A stretch of 64,000 bases of DNA, taken from positions 93,805-157,804 of the forward strand of contig MEPB01000038.1 in assembly GCA_001769385.1 (NCBI GenBank). Direction: 5' to 3'. The position numbers and the translations under genes are program-made. The DNA comes from Bacteroidetes bacterium RIFCSPLOWO2_12_FULL_35_15. GTDB taxonomy: Bacteria; Bacteroidota; Bacteroidia; 2-12-FULL-35-15. Positions 27,798 to 36,258 of this stretch are shown piece after piece (positions within the stretch are counted from its first letter, which is position 1; every line of letters starts with the position of its first letter). The notes below the pieces were generated by a model. The model was not told the origin of the DNA. It made no database searches and saw only the letters and a program-made list of their open reading frames with translations.

Positions 27798-28769
27798 TTA
27801 TTTGATAATTATTTTACCACTTTGCGAATTACCTTTTTTATTAGTGACTTCATAAAAATAGATGCCAGCTATTAACTCTTTCGTTTTAAGAATATATTGA
27901 TTGTTTTTATCCAATTCAGACGAAATAATAATTTGCCCTGCCGGATTATAAATTTTTAATGTAAAATTTTTCTCATTGTTTTTGGAAACAACTTGAAAAA
28001 TACCTTGTTCGTTTGCCGGGTTTGGAAAAAATTTAACATCAAAAATTCTCATTGTATTTTCAGGTGCGCTGCCAATCAGATCTTTTATACCTATGCTCAA
28101 ATTATCAATGATCCATCCTGCTTTATTGGTTTGAATAAGATCGCTTTTAAAATTAAACCGCAACATCACTTTTTGAGTCACAATAGCCTTTTTTTTGTAT
28201 TTAGGACCTTGAGATGGTGAAACAGGTAAGATCCATTGTAAAAACAGTTCCGAATATTCCCAATTACTTTGTTCCCCGCTAAATGCAGGAATACCTCCTT
28301 GTATTGTATCAAGAGGCGTATAAAAATTAATAGACTCGTAAATGCTCATTCCTTCGGCTGAATTAGGAAAAACAACATTGCTCCATGTTGCCCCGCTATC
28401 TAAAGAGATTTCCAAATAACCACCGTCTTTAAGAGAATCCGTTTGAAATTTATGCCAGAATCCGATAAATACATCGGGAATATATCCTGCTACTGTTGGT
28501 TGTATAGAAACTGTAAAAGATGATAAATTATTTATTGGATAGCTATTCCTCTGATCAGTCATTATTGCGAAAGGCAATGAATAAGCCTTTATAAAAAATT
28601 CTTTCCGTGGCATACCTATTTGCCATATATTTTTTTTTGCCGAGATGTCTAAATGTACCAATGAGGCATTTGATTCGAAATTGGTACTATCAACTTCTAA
28701 TAGAGCATTAAATTGGGCATTACAAAACGTAACCAGCATCAAAGCAAATATGGTAGCTATCTTTTTCAT
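27798..28769 (-). CDS. Secreted protein with T9SS type A sorting domain
   Basis: A 323-residue protein. Signal peptide about 1-18 (ends CNAQ). Residues 30-225 look like a jelly-roll/MAM-like beta domain (SLDSGATWSNV, WIIDNLSIG). The last ~75 residues are the CTD: VKFFPNPANEQG, LKIYNPAGQIIIS, LIAGIYFYEV and a basic C-terminal SGKIIIK. The CTD directs export by the type IX system and attachment to, or release from, the cell surface. The N-terminal domain has no activity that I can name. Confidence 0.9.
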   Translation of the reverse strand: MKKIATIFALMLVTFCNAQFNALLEVDSTNFESNASLVHLDISAKKNIWQIGMPRKEFFIKAYSLPFAIMTDQRNSYPINNLSSFTVSIQPTVAGYIPDVFIGFWHKFQTDSLKDGGYLEISLDSGATWSNVVFPNSAEGMSIYESINFYTPLDTIQGGIPAFSGEQSNWEYSELFLQWILPVSPSQGPKYKKKAIVTQKVMLRFNFKSDLIQTNKAGWIIDNLSIGIKDLIGSAPENTMRIFDVKFFPNPANEQGIFQVVSKNNEKNFTLKIYNPAGQIIISSELDKNNQYILKTKELIAGIYFYEVTNKKGNSQSGKIIIK

Positions 28770-28807
28770 AATTTCTGATAATTTGTAATCAAAAATAATT
28801 CAAAAAA

Positions 28808-28831
28808 AAAGGAAGTCATATCGACTTCCTC
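28808..28831 (-). terminator. Second hairpin terminator downstream of the Bax1-I gene
   Basis: AGGAAGTC and GACTTCCT form an 8-bp stem with a five-base loop, followed on the minus strand by nine T residues. Separated by ~75 bp from another terminator of similar stem sequence. Confidence 0.75.
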
Positions 28832-28902
28832 ACTATTTGTGATGATTAATGTTATTATTTTCTGCTGCCGGAAAGAAGGGGTACAATTAGTAATAAAATA
28901 AA

Positions 28903-28931
28903 AAAGAGGAAGCAATTGATTTGCTTCCTCT
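28903..28931 (-). terminator. Terminator of the Bax1-I gene
   Basis: Perfect 12-bp stem AAGAGGAAGCAA / TTGCTTCCTCTT with a five-base loop, followed by a T-rich run on the minus strand. Just downstream of the Bax1-I stop. Confidence 0.88.
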
Positions 28932-28953
28932 TCCACAACATAAAAAATTGTGA

Positions 28954-29673
28954 TTATTTTCTATCGCCAAATAGGCGTAACAAGAATAAAAATAAATTAA
29001 GGAAATCCATATATAAACTTAATGCACCCATAATTACTAATTTGCTTGCCACTTCCGTTCCATATTCAATGCCAGCACCAATACGTTTCAGTTTTTGAAC
29101 ATCATAAGCAATTAATCCGGTAAAAACCAATACCCCAACAAAACTGATGATATAATCTAATCCTGAACTTTGTAAAAAAAAGTTAATCACGGTTGCAATA
29201 ATAATTCCGACTAATCCCATCATCATGATTGAACCAAATTTAGTTAAATCGGTTTTTGTAGTATAACCTACAACTGCCATTAATCCAAACATTCCGGAAG
29301 TAGCAGCAAAAGTTCCATAAATAGAACCGGCTGTGTATTGATGAAAAATAAAACTTAAACTCATTCCCATTACAGCAGAAAATAAAAGGAATAAAAACAA
29401 AAGGATTGGATATGCGATACGGTTAAATCCAAATGAAATAACTAGAATAAATGCAAAAGGAGAAAACATTACAACATAACCAAATGTAGTTAATCGGCCT
29501 AATTCATTTGTAAGTAAAGCTGTTAGTTCAGCATTATTTCCAAAATAATAGGCTACTAATGATGTAATTGCTAATGCAGCGAACATCCAGGAAAAAACAC
29601 TTGCCATAAATGTTTTTGACAAGGAAGCTGATTCTTCTTGTGATTGAACGTAATTGAAATTGTTTGTTTCCAT
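28954..29673 (-). CDS. Bax inhibitor-1/YccA family membrane protein
   Basis: A 239-residue inner-membrane protein with seven hydrophobic helices and the BI-1 family pattern, including FVGVLVFTGLIAYDVQKLKR in helix 6 with the conserved aspartate and the YMDFLNLFLFLLRLFG C-terminal helix. Family members are pH-sensitive calcium leak channels or interact with the FtsH protease; role in this organism unknown. A strong consensus promoter lies upstream and terminators downstream, so it is monocistronic. Confidence 0.93.
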   Translation of the reverse strand: METNNFNYVQSQEESASLSKTFMASVFSWMFAALAITSLVAYYFGNNAELTALLTNELGRLTTFGYVVMFSPFAFILVISFGFNRIAYPILLFLFLLFSAVMGMSLSFIFHQYTAGSIYGTFAATSGMFGLMAVVGYTTKTDLTKFGSIMMMGLVGIIIATVINFFLQSSGLDYIISFVGVLVFTGLIAYDVQKLKRIGAGIEYGTEVASKLVIMGALSLYMDFLNLFLFLLRLFGDRK

Positions 29674-29695
29674 TTTTTTTATTTGTTTTAAGATA

Positions 29696-29727
29696 CAAAG
29701 ATAATACGGTTTAGGTGCTTATCCAAA
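29696..29727 (-). promoter_or_regulatory. Promoter of the Bax1-I gene
   Basis: Minus strand TTTG (29724-29727), 20 bp, TATCTTTG (29696-29703): an almost ideal Bacteroidota -33/-7 pair, about 22 bp upstream of the ATG. Confidence 0.72.
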
Positions 29728-29758
29728 CATGTGAGTGCTGTTTAACAAATTTTTGCAA

Positions 29759-30382
29759 TTAATGTAATTTAGAACTGATCAAACTAATGAATTCTTTTCG
29801 GGTGGTATCTCTTAAAAATGCTCCTGTAAAGGCTGAAGTTGTTGTAACGGAGTTTTGTTTTTGGATCCCACGCATTTGCATACATAAATGTGAACATTCG
29901 ATAACTACTGCAACACCCATCGGATTTAATGTTTCCTGAATACAATCTCTTATTTCAGTGGTTAAGCGTTCCTGAACCTGCAATCTGCGTGCAAAAGCAT
30001 CAACTACACGAGGAATCTTACTTAATCCAACAATATGCCCGTTTGGAATATATGCTACATGAGCTTTGCCAAAAAATGGCAATAAATGATGTTCGCACAT
30101 GGAGTAAACTTCAATGTCTTTTACAATCACCATTTGCTGGTAATCATCTTTAAATAAAGCAGATCGAATAATTTCTTGTGGATCAAGATCATAACCGTGG
30201 GTAAGATATTGCATCGCTTTAGCAACACGTTCGGGAGTTTTTAACAGTCCTTCACGTTCTGAATTTTCACCTAAATCACCTAAAATTGTTTTATATTTTG
30301 ATGCAATGTTATCAATCAATTTTAAATTGTATCTGTCAATCTTTTTGTATCCTGTTATATCGTCAAATTCATCGTGTCCCAT
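29759..30382 (-). CDS. folE: GTP cyclohydrolase I
   Basis: Converts GTP to 7,8-dihydroneopterin triphosphate. 207 residues. Zinc ligands Cys96, His99 (CEHHLLPF) and Cys167 ([10 protein letters not shown]) are present, with the [13 protein letters not shown] and [23 protein letters not shown] signatures. The next gene upstream on this strand is a 6-PTPS/QueD homologue, the enzyme acting on its product, so both may serve queuosine or pterin synthesis as well as folate. Confidence 0.97.
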   Translation of the reverse strand: MGHDEFDDITGYKKIDRYNLKLIDNIASKYKTILGDLGENSEREGLLKTPERVAKAMQYLTHGYDLDPQEIIRSALFKDDYQQMVIVKDIEVYSMCEHHLLPFFGKAHVAYIPNGHIVGLSKIPRVVDAFARRLQVQERLTTEIRDCIQETLNPMGVAVVIECSHLCMQMRGIQKQNSVTTTSAFTGAFLRDTTRKEFISLISSKLH

Positions 30383-30466
30383 ATGTTAGTTCATTAGTTA
30401 ATTGGTTAACTGGTTATCGGTTGACTCCTTTAGTTTGTAAATTTGTAAAAATTAGTATTTCGTAGA
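30383..30466. repeat. Intergenic repeat-like sequence (two kinds)
   Basis: Upstream of folE. The first part (GTTAGTTCATTAGTTAATTGG and GTTAACTGG) is the reverse complement, with changes, of the sequence around the mqnD start at 31755-31790. The second part has AGTATTTCGTAGATTA, which recurs at 32782-32797. Confidence 0.65.
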
Positions 30467-30877
30467 TTACCCGTAATACTCAACGAAATTGTTTTCTGTT
30501 TCATATACTTTTATACAATGTAATTGGCATCCCAGCGTATTTATTGGCATTTCCAATTGTTTCCATATCTCCATCGCTAAATTCTCTGTAGAAGCCATTA
30601 TGTTTTTCATAAAATCGACATCCAGATTCAAATTTTTATGATCAATTTTATCGATAACATGTTTTCGGACAATTGCACTGATATCCTTTAAATTAGCAGC
30701 ATATCCGGTCGAAGGATTGATCTCTCCTTTAACAGTAACAAACAACTCATAATTATGTCCGTGCCAGTTCGGATTGGAGCATTTCCCGAATACTTCCAGA
30801 TTTTTTTCATCTGTCCAGTTCGGGTTATGCAGCTTATGTGCTGCGTTAAAATGCTCCTTACGGGTAATGTATATCAT
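30467..30877 (-). CDS. queD: 6-pyruvoyl-tetrahydropterin synthase / QueD family
   Basis: A 136-residue T-fold enzyme. Zinc ligands His14 (FNAAH), His39 and His41 (WHGHNY), catalytic Cys33 (GKCSNPN). In queuosine synthesis the family makes 6-carboxytetrahydropterin from dihydroneopterin triphosphate; the same fold makes 6-pyruvoyltetrahydropterin. A conserved cysteine spaced as in QueD favours the former, but the two activities overlap. Ends 84 bp before folE on the same strand. Own promoter upstream. Confidence 0.88.
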   Translation of the reverse strand: MIYITRKEHFNAAHKLHNPNWTDEKNLEVFGKCSNPNWHGHNYELFVTVKGEINPSTGYAANLKDISAIVRKHVIDKIDHKNLNLDVDFMKNIMASTENLAMEIWKQLEMPINTLGCQLHCIKVYETENNFVEYYG

Positions 30878-30894
30878 TTTCTTAAAATAGTATA

Positions 30895-30927
30895 CAAATA
30901 TAAGAGGATTTGTTACACCGAAACAAA
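30895..30927 (-). promoter_or_regulatory. Promoter of the queD-like gene
   Basis: Minus strand TTTG (30924-30927), 21 bp, TATATTTG (30895-30902), 17 bp from the start codon. Good consensus match. It is divergent from the mqnB promoter. Confidence 0.68.
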
Positions 30928-31005
30928 ATTGGGTTTTGGAAAACTAACCTCTGCGGTACATTCTTTAATAAAAAGCCGCAAATTGTCAACGATAAATAAA
31001 ACACC

Positions 31006-31041
31006 TTTGGTGTAAGAAATTTTAAAATTTAGATACCTTTG
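31006..31041 (+). promoter_or_regulatory. Promoter of mqnB, probably leaderless
   Basis: TTTG (31006-31009), 24 bp, TACCTTTG (31034-31041). The -33 spacing is longer than usual but the -7 box is a perfect TAnnTTTG. Only 6 bases separate it from the ATG at 31048. Confidence 0.5.
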
Positions 31042-31047
31042 TACTCT

Positions 31048-31704
31048 ATGAAAATTCTGATCGTAGCCGCTACAAAATTCGAAATTGAGCCATTGATTCA
31101 TCAAATGGAAAATACACAGCATTTGAACGAGAAATTAATTTCATGTGCCTACAAAAAACTAGAGATCGATTTTTTGATCCCCGGTGTCGGAATGGTTGCA
31201 ACAGCATATTATTGCGGAAAAATAATAAACGATTCTTATGATCTTGCTTTGAATGTTGGAATTTGCGGAAGCTTTAATACTAATCTCGAAATAGGTGCTG
31301 TTGTGAACATTATACAAGATCATTTTTCGGAATTAGGTGTAGAAGATGGGCAGCAGTTTTTAACTTCTAAGGAAATTGGTTTGGATGCGAAAATTGAAAT
31401 GTACAATGAAACTATTATTAGCAATAATAAATTGGATGAGATTCCCAAAGTTTGCGGAATAACTGTTAATACGGTTCATGGAAATGAAAAAAGTATTGAA
31501 AAAGTGTTCGGTAAATTTCATCCGAATACCGAAAGTATGGAAGGTGCTGCTTTTATGTTTGTTTGTGAAAACGAAGGAATCCCTTATGCCCAAATACGCG
31601 GAGTTTCAAATTTTGTTGAAAAAAGAAATAAAGAAAATTGGAATATTCCTTTGGCAATTGAAAATGTGAGTAAAAAAGTTTTTGAAATTTTAAATGAGTT
31701 TTAA
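31048..31704 (+). CDS. mqnB: Futalosine hydrolase
   Basis: Cleaves futalosine to dehypoxanthinylfutalosine and hypoxanthine in the futalosine route to menaquinone. 218 residues from ATG 31048; this start (MKILIVAATKFEIEPL) is chosen over TTG 31039, which lies within the promoter -7 box. Nucleoside phosphorylase fold: PGVGMVATAYYCG, NVGICGSFN, and the SMEGAAF active-site glutamate with the ARGVSNF-like QIRGVSNFVE. It is followed 58 bp later by mqnD, confirming the pathway. Confidence 0.93.
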   Translation: MKILIVAATKFEIEPLIHQMENTQHLNEKLISCAYKKLEIDFLIPGVGMVATAYYCGKIINDSYDLALNVGICGSFNTNLEIGAVVNIIQDHFSELGVEDGQQFLTSKEIGLDAKIEMYNETIISNNKLDEIPKVCGITVNTVHGNEKSIEKVFGKFHPNTESMEGAAFMFVCENEGIPYAQIRGVSNFVEKRNKENWNIPLAIENVSKKVFEILNEF

Positions 31705-31762
31705 CCACCCTCTCCGAATGAGATGGAGAAATTAATGGGTCGCAAGAACAACAAATAAACTA

Positions 31763-32614
31763 ATGAACCAATTAACTAATAAACTAACAATAGGTTTCAG
31801 CCCGTGTCCGAACGATTGTTTTATTTTTGATGCACTCATTCATAATAAAATTGACACCGAAGGGTTGCAGTTTGAAGTAGTGATGGAAGATGTGGAAGCA
31901 TTGAATCAAAAAGCTTTTCGAGGCGAATTGGATATTACAAAATTGAGTTATCATGGCTATGCCTATTTAACTAAACTATATCAGTTATTAGATGCTGGCA
32001 GCGCTTTAGGTAATAATTGCGGACCTTTATTGATTTCGAAAAGCAACGACATCCCATATCTCACAACTCACATCTCAGATCTCAAGATTGCAATTCCCGG
32101 GAAATACACAACTGCAAATTTTCTTTTGTCATTGGCGTTTCCGGAAGCAAAAAATAAAATTGAACATTTGTTTTCTGATATTGAAGAGGCTGTATTGACA
32201 GGAAAAGTAGATGCCGGTTTGATCATTCACGAAAATCGTTTTACCTATGAACAAAAAGGTTTAAAAAAGATAATTGATCTTGGAGAGTATTGGGAGAAGC
32301 TGGCAAATGCACCTATTCCCTTGGGTGGGATTGTTATCAAACGGAATTTACCTGATGAGCTTAAACAAAAAGTAAATCGTATTGTTCGCAAAAGTGTGGA
32401 ATATGCATTTGCAAACCCTAAATCATCTCTTAACTTTGTTAAGGCAAATGCACAGGAAATGAGTGAAGAGGTAATGTATAAACACATTGGTTTGTATGTG
32501 AATAATTATTCAGTTGATTTGGGAGCAGAAGGGAAACGAGCAATAAAAATCTTGTTTGATAAAGCACAGGAATCAGGAGTGATAAATAAAATTGAAGAAG
32601 ATATTTTTTTATAA
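31763..32614 (+). CDS. mqnD: 1,4-dihydroxy-6-naphthoate synthase
   Basis: Turns cyclic dehypoxanthinylfutalosine into 1,4-dihydroxy-6-naphthoate, a later step of the futalosine menaquinone pathway. 283 residues with a periplasmic-binding-protein-like fold: GFSPCPNDCFIFDAL at the N-terminus, DITKLSYHGYAYL, IAIPGKYTTANFLL and DAGLIIHENRFTY with the catalytic histidine, and PLGGIVIKRNL. The first residues (MNQLTNKLT) are encoded by sequence matching a nearby intergenic repeat. Confidence 0.95.
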   Translation: MNQLTNKLTIGFSPCPNDCFIFDALIHNKIDTEGLQFEVVMEDVEALNQKAFRGELDITKLSYHGYAYLTKLYQLLDAGSALGNNCGPLLISKSNDIPYLTTHISDLKIAIPGKYTTANFLLSLAFPEAKNKIEHLFSDIEEAVLTGKVDAGLIIHENRFTYEQKGLKKIIDLGEYWEKLANAPIPLGGIVIKRNLPDELKQKVNRIVRKSVEYAFANPKSSLNFVKANAQEMSEEVMYKHIGLYVNNYSVDLGAEGKRAIKILFDKAQESGVINKIEEDIFL

Positions 32615-32754
32615 ACGTGATTGCATTCCTGCTTGAGAGGGGTTATGGTGTGTAAAAGGGGTATTCTTGAACAATAAAAACATACCACCTGCATCACACA
32701 AGCTTTCATACTCCCTTTTTCCAAAGGAGTTCTTCGGACAAAACGGGAATTTAA

Positions 32755-32821
32755 CGCACAGATTCGTAAATTCGTATAGATAAGTATTTCGTAGATTAGT
32801 AAAAATTCGTTATTCGTAACC
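32755..32821. repeat. Intergenic repeat upstream of hldD
   Basis: Runs of TTCGTAA/TTCGTAT units (CAGATTCGTAAATTCGTATA, AAGTATTTCGTAGATTAG, AAATTCGTTATTCGTAA) right up to the hldD start. Shares AGTATTTCGTAGATTA with the interval upstream of folE. Confidence 0.7.
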
Positions 32822-33787
32822 ATGATAGTAGTAACAGGAGCTGCAGGATTTATTGGTAGTTGTTTAGTCAGCAAACTTAACCAGGAGGGATTTAATGATA
32901 TTGTAATTGTGGATGATTTTTCAAATCCTGAAAAGATGAAAAATCTGGAAGGAAAAAAGTATTCTCAAAAAATTCATCGTGATGATTTTATTCAATGGTT
33001 GAATGAGAATCAACGTTTTGTGCAAATGGTTTTTCACATTGGTGCGAGGACAGATACTACTGAATTCAACAAAGAAATATTCGATAAATTAAATCTGAAT
33101 TACACTAAAGATATTTGGAACGTTTGTGTTGAATTTGGTTTACCGGTGGTATATGCATCGTCTGCTGCAACATACGGTTTGGGTGAATTTGGTTATGAAG
33201 ACACTCATGAAATAATTGATAAATTGAAACCACTAAATCCCTATGGAGATTCAAAAAATGATTTTGATAAATGGGCCATCAGACAAGAAAAGAAACCGTA
33301 TTTCTGGGTTGGTTTAAAATTCTTTAATGTGTATGGACCAAATGAATATCACAAGGGCCGTATGGCATCTGTAATATTTCATGCATACAATCAGATCAAA
33401 GAAAAAGGAATGATGAAATTATTCCGTTCCCACAATCCGAATTATAAAGACGGAGAGCAATTGCGCGATTTCGTATATGTAAAGGATGTTGTGGAGGTTT
33501 GTTATTTCTTATTACATCATCGCAAAGATTCAGGGATTTATAATCTTGGTTCCGGTAAAGCCCGCACTTTTTTAGATCTGGTAAAAAATACGTTTGCCGC
33601 TTTAAACAAAGAACCAAACATTGAATTTGTGGATACCCCCATCGATATACGCGACAAATACCAATATTTCACCGAAGCCAATATGACTAAATTAAGATCG
33701 GTTGGTTATTCAAAACCTTTTCATACATTGGAAGAAGGAGTGAAAGATTATGTACAGAATTATTTAGTAGGAAAGAAATATTATTAA
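32822..33787 (+). CDS. hldD: ADP-L-glycero-D-manno-heptose 6-epimerase
   Basis: Final step in nucleotide-activated heptose for LPS core. 321-residue extended SDR: NAD(P) motif TGAAGFIGS, HIGARTDTTE (family-specific ARTDTTE), YASSAATYG, the YGDSKNDFD catalytic Tyr/Lys, KFFNVYGPNEYHKGRMASV and the NPNYKDGEQLRDFVYVKDV block. Stands alone, bounded by two repeat-rich intervals. Confidence 0.95.
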   Translation: MIVVTGAAGFIGSCLVSKLNQEGFNDIVIVDDFSNPEKMKNLEGKKYSQKIHRDDFIQWLNENQRFVQMVFHIGARTDTTEFNKEIFDKLNLNYTKDIWNVCVEFGLPVVYASSAATYGLGEFGYEDTHEIIDKLKPLNPYGDSKNDFDKWAIRQEKKPYFWVGLKFFNVYGPNEYHKGRMASVIFHAYNQIKEKGMMKLFRSHNPNYKDGEQLRDFVYVKDVVEVCYFLLHHRKDSGIYNLGSGKARTFLDLVKNTFAALNKEPNIEFVDTPIDIRDKYQYFTEANMTKLRSVGYSKPFHTLEEGVKDYVQNYLVGKKYY

Positions 33788-33839
33788 TCCAATATATTGA
33801 TTGCATCAATTGCGAATAACGGAAAGGTGAAGTGTGCGG

Positions 33840-33903
33840 GTCACCCTGAGTTTGTCGAAGGGGAGGAAAGCTCTCGCAACTGTTTCGACAAACTCAACAT
33901 GAC
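33840..33903. repeat. REP-like palindromic element
   Basis: GTCACCCTGAGTTTGTCGAA and TTCGACAAACTCAACATGAC form a long inverted repeat across a short G/A-rich loop. A GAGTTTGTCGAA / TTCGACAAACTC stem of 12 bp is perfect. Sits between hldD and the RlmL-like gene and would fold strongly in RNA. Confidence 0.8.
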
Positions 33904-33963
33904 TGCCCACAGTTCGCTTGGCTGATCCTTATCAAAAGTTGAAGGAATGAGTGATATAATAAA

Positions 33964-35172
33964 ATGATTATGAAAAAAGAAACTGACATTAAAATGATCG
34001 CCAAAACCATTTTTGGTTTGGAAGAAGTATTATCACTGGAATTAAAACGATTAGGAGCTAAGGATATTGAAGTACACAATCGTGCGGTGAGTTTTAAAGG
34101 TGATCTGGGCTTTTTATACAAAACTAATTTGTGTTTGCGAACTGCTTTACGTGTGTTGGTTCCGTTTAAGAAATTTAAAGTCCGTGATGAAAAATCGCTT
34201 TACGAAGCCATTCAGGATATTAATTGGGAAGATTTTATAGATGTTACAGATACCATTGCTATTGATACGGTATTAAGCACGGGTCTGTTTGCTCATTCGC
34301 AATATATTTCGCAGAAGGCAAAAGATGCGATTGTCGATCAGTTCAGAGCAAAATATGGCGAACGTCCTTCTGTTGATCTGGAGAAACCAACCATACGGAT
34401 TCATTTGCATATTAAAGATGATACTTGTACTGTTGCATTGGATAGTTCAGGCGAATCGCTACACAAAAGAGGTTATCGGGATAAAACAAATTTAGCTCCT
34501 ATCAATGAAGTATTGGCTGCCGGTATGGTTTTATTAACCGGCTGGGACAAGCGCAGCACATTTATTGATCCGATGTGTGGTTCGGGAACAATATTAATTG
34601 AAGCAGCTTTGATCGCTAATAATATTCCTGCCGGATATTTCCGTGAAGATTTTGGTTTTGAGCGATGGAAAAAATTCTTACCCTATGATGAAGAACTTTG
34701 GAATGTAATATTTGACGCAGCTGTCGACAAGATAACGAATCATGAACAAAAAATACTTGGCGGAGAACTTTCACCAAACGTTGCAAAAAAAGCCAAAGAA
34801 AATATCAAACATGCAAAAGTAGATGATATTGTTTCTATCAAAAATTGCGACATGAAAGATTTTGAAGTTCCTGAAGGAAGAGGTGTTGTTGTGATAAATC
34901 CACCTTATGGCGAACGGATGGTGAAAGATAATATCGAGGAGCTTTATAAGATGATGGGTGATACCTTCAAGAAAAATTTTGCAGGATATGATTGCTGGAT
35001 ACTAAGTTCAAACATGGAAGCCTTTAAACATGTTGGTTTGCGACCATCGCGTAAAATAGCATTGTTCAATGGGCAATTAGAGTGTCGCTTTATGAAATTT
35101 GAAATGTATTCAGGAACTAAGAAGATTCATAAATTGAATAAAGGAATGGATGGAATGGAGGACTTAAAGTAA
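33964..35172 (+). CDS. RlmL N-domain-like 23S rRNA m2G methyltransferase (THUMP + Rossmann)
   Basis: A 402-residue RNA methyltransferase. A THUMP domain (about 10-165, with KTIFGLEEVLSLELKRLGA and RFS-like VSFKGDLGFLYKTN) precedes a SAM-dependent domain with the FIDPMCGSGTILIEAALIA motif and the catalytic NPPYGERM. It matches the N-terminal part of E. coli RlmL (23S G2445), without the RlmK half, as is usual outside proteobacteria. Target site by analogy only. Confidence 0.92.
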   Translation: MIMKKETDIKMIAKTIFGLEEVLSLELKRLGAKDIEVHNRAVSFKGDLGFLYKTNLCLRTALRVLVPFKKFKVRDEKSLYEAIQDINWEDFIDVTDTIAIDTVLSTGLFAHSQYISQKAKDAIVDQFRAKYGERPSVDLEKPTIRIHLHIKDDTCTVALDSSGESLHKRGYRDKTNLAPINEVLAAGMVLLTGWDKRSTFIDPMCGSGTILIEAALIANNIPAGYFREDFGFERWKKFLPYDEELWNVIFDAAVDKITNHEQKILGGELSPNVAKKAKENIKHAKVDDIVSIKNCDMKDFEVPEGRGVVVINPPYGERMVKDNIEELYKMMGDTFKKNFAGYDCWILSSNMEAFKHVGLRPSRKIALFNGQLECRFMKFEMYSGTKKIHKLNKGMDGMEDLK

Positions 35173-35274
35173 AACACTTCTGTTATTTTGTTTTTCCGTA
35201 TGATTCAAAAAAAAACTCCCCGCTTTGCCTCTTTGTAGGATTTGGATACTAACCGACCCGCTTCTGTTTTTCTT

Positions 35275-35344
35275 TTTTTAAATATGACCGGCAATACCAT
35301 TGTAATTTGCTGAAATATTAATTAGGTTTTCAAACTCTTTATTC
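35275..35344 (-). pseudogene. TPR gene remnant, part downstream of the IS
   Basis: Minus strand reads KEFENLINIS, then ANYNGIAGHI before a stop. The NYNGIA box mirrors VYNGIA in the remnant at 35894-36048, so the two look like parts of one TPR gene split by the IS. Confidence 0.45.
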
Positions 35345-35348
35345 AAAT

Positions 35349-35893
35349 AATACCTTGAAGCTCTGCTTCGGTGGTCGGGTTAGTATTTAATACATTTGTG
35401 TTATGAGTGAACATATTCATAAACACGATAATAAAAGTTTGTTGCTGTATCATATAGTTTGTCCAATAAAATATCGGAGAAGCGTTTTGTCTGAGACCGT
35501 AGAACAAAGTTTGGTTGAAGTCTGTAATCAAATATCGGAACGGTATGAAATACATTTTGTAGAAATAGGTGCGGATTAAAATCAAGTTCATTTTTTGATA
35601 CAAAGTGTTCCGATGTTGTCTGTAAAAAGTATTGTTCAAGCTGTAAAAAGTATCACGGCAAAAGAGCTGTTTCGTCTTCATCCAGAAGTCAAAACAAAGT
35701 TGTGGGGCGGTAATTTTTGGACTGAAGGCTATTACGTAAATACTGTTGGGCAAAACGCAAATGAAGAAGTTATACAAATGTATATTCAAAATCAAGGTGA
35801 AGAAAAAAGCACATATAAAAAACTGCATAAAAATCAATTAAGTTTGTTCGGGTAATACGATACCCCGAAGTTCTGCTTCGGGGGGTATTCATT
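35349..35893 (+). mobile_element. Inactive IS200/IS605-type element (tnpA only)
   Basis: About 0.55 kb. Both ends carry the imperfect subterminal hairpins expected of IS200: left around 35353-35374 (CCTTGAAG / CTTCGGTGG) and right at 35861-35887 (TACCCCGAAG / CTTCGGGG.GTA). The single gene between them is a Y1 transposase with a nonsense codon and a damaged HUH motif. No target-site duplication is expected for this family. It interrupts a TPR gene remnant on the opposite strand. Confidence 0.82.
35403..35855 (+). pseudogene. tnpA: IS200-type transposase TnpA (Y1), nonsense mutant
   Basis: Reads HDNKSLLLYHIVCPIKYRR, then ERYEIHFVEIGAD, then TAA at 35577-35579 (codon 59), and then continues in frame: NQVHFLIQSVPMLSV, LWGGNFWTEGYYVNTVG and EEVIQMYIQNQGEE. 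The catalytic Tyr127 is kept. The first histidine of the HUH pair is Gln61 (NQVHF where family members have DHVHF), so the protein would be inactive even without the stop. Confidence 0.85.
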
Positions 35894-36048
35894 AATTTTT
35901 AATGCTGCAAAATAATTTTTTAATGCCTCATAGTAATTTCTTTGATTTTTAAAAATATCAGCTATCCCATTATAAACAAAAGCCATATGGTTTTTGTCTC
36001 CTATTGATTCATCAATTTTTAAGGCAGCATAATATTTTTTACGCTAGC
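35894..36048 (-). pseudogene. TPR gene remnant, part upstream of the IS
   Basis: Minus strand open frame: YYAALKIDESIGDKNHM, AFVYNGIADIFKNQRNYYEAL, KNYFAALKIN, the A-x3-Y-N-x-G-I/A-x-I-F signatures of TPRs as found in TPR-type sensor proteins. It has no start and is cut by the IS at 35893. A further relic (36119-36258) lies beyond. Confidence 0.6.
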
Positions 36049-36118
36049 GGGTAATTTTTAATGCTGAACAAAGAAGCCCAGTATTTATATAAGAGGCCGA
36101 AATGCATTTTTTGATATT

Positions 36119-36258
36119 TTATTTAGCTTTTATGTACTCTAAAATATTGATGTTATCCCAATTTTTTTTTGTCCAAGTGTATGTTAAAAACTCATTTCCT
36201 GTTTCAGTAGGTTTATATTCTAATGAGATCGTTGACTTAGTTATGTGTTTGGATATAA
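36119..36258 (-). pseudogene. Fragment of an unidentified gene (C-terminal end)
   Basis: Minus strand reads ISKHITKSTISLEYKPTETG, then NEFLTYTWTKKNWDNINILE before a TAA. It looks coding but has no start or continuation. Upstream (36259-36617) I see no intact gene. Confidence 0.35.

Noticed and set aside
32050..32095. CATCTCAC/CATCTCAG-like low-complexity stretch in mqnD as an inserted repeat
   Set aside because: The encoded residues fit normally before IAIPGKYTTAN; no clear evidence of extra length.
35343..35837. 164-codon ORF on the minus strand
   Set aside because: It is antisense to the recognisable IS200 transposase, which explains the same bases.
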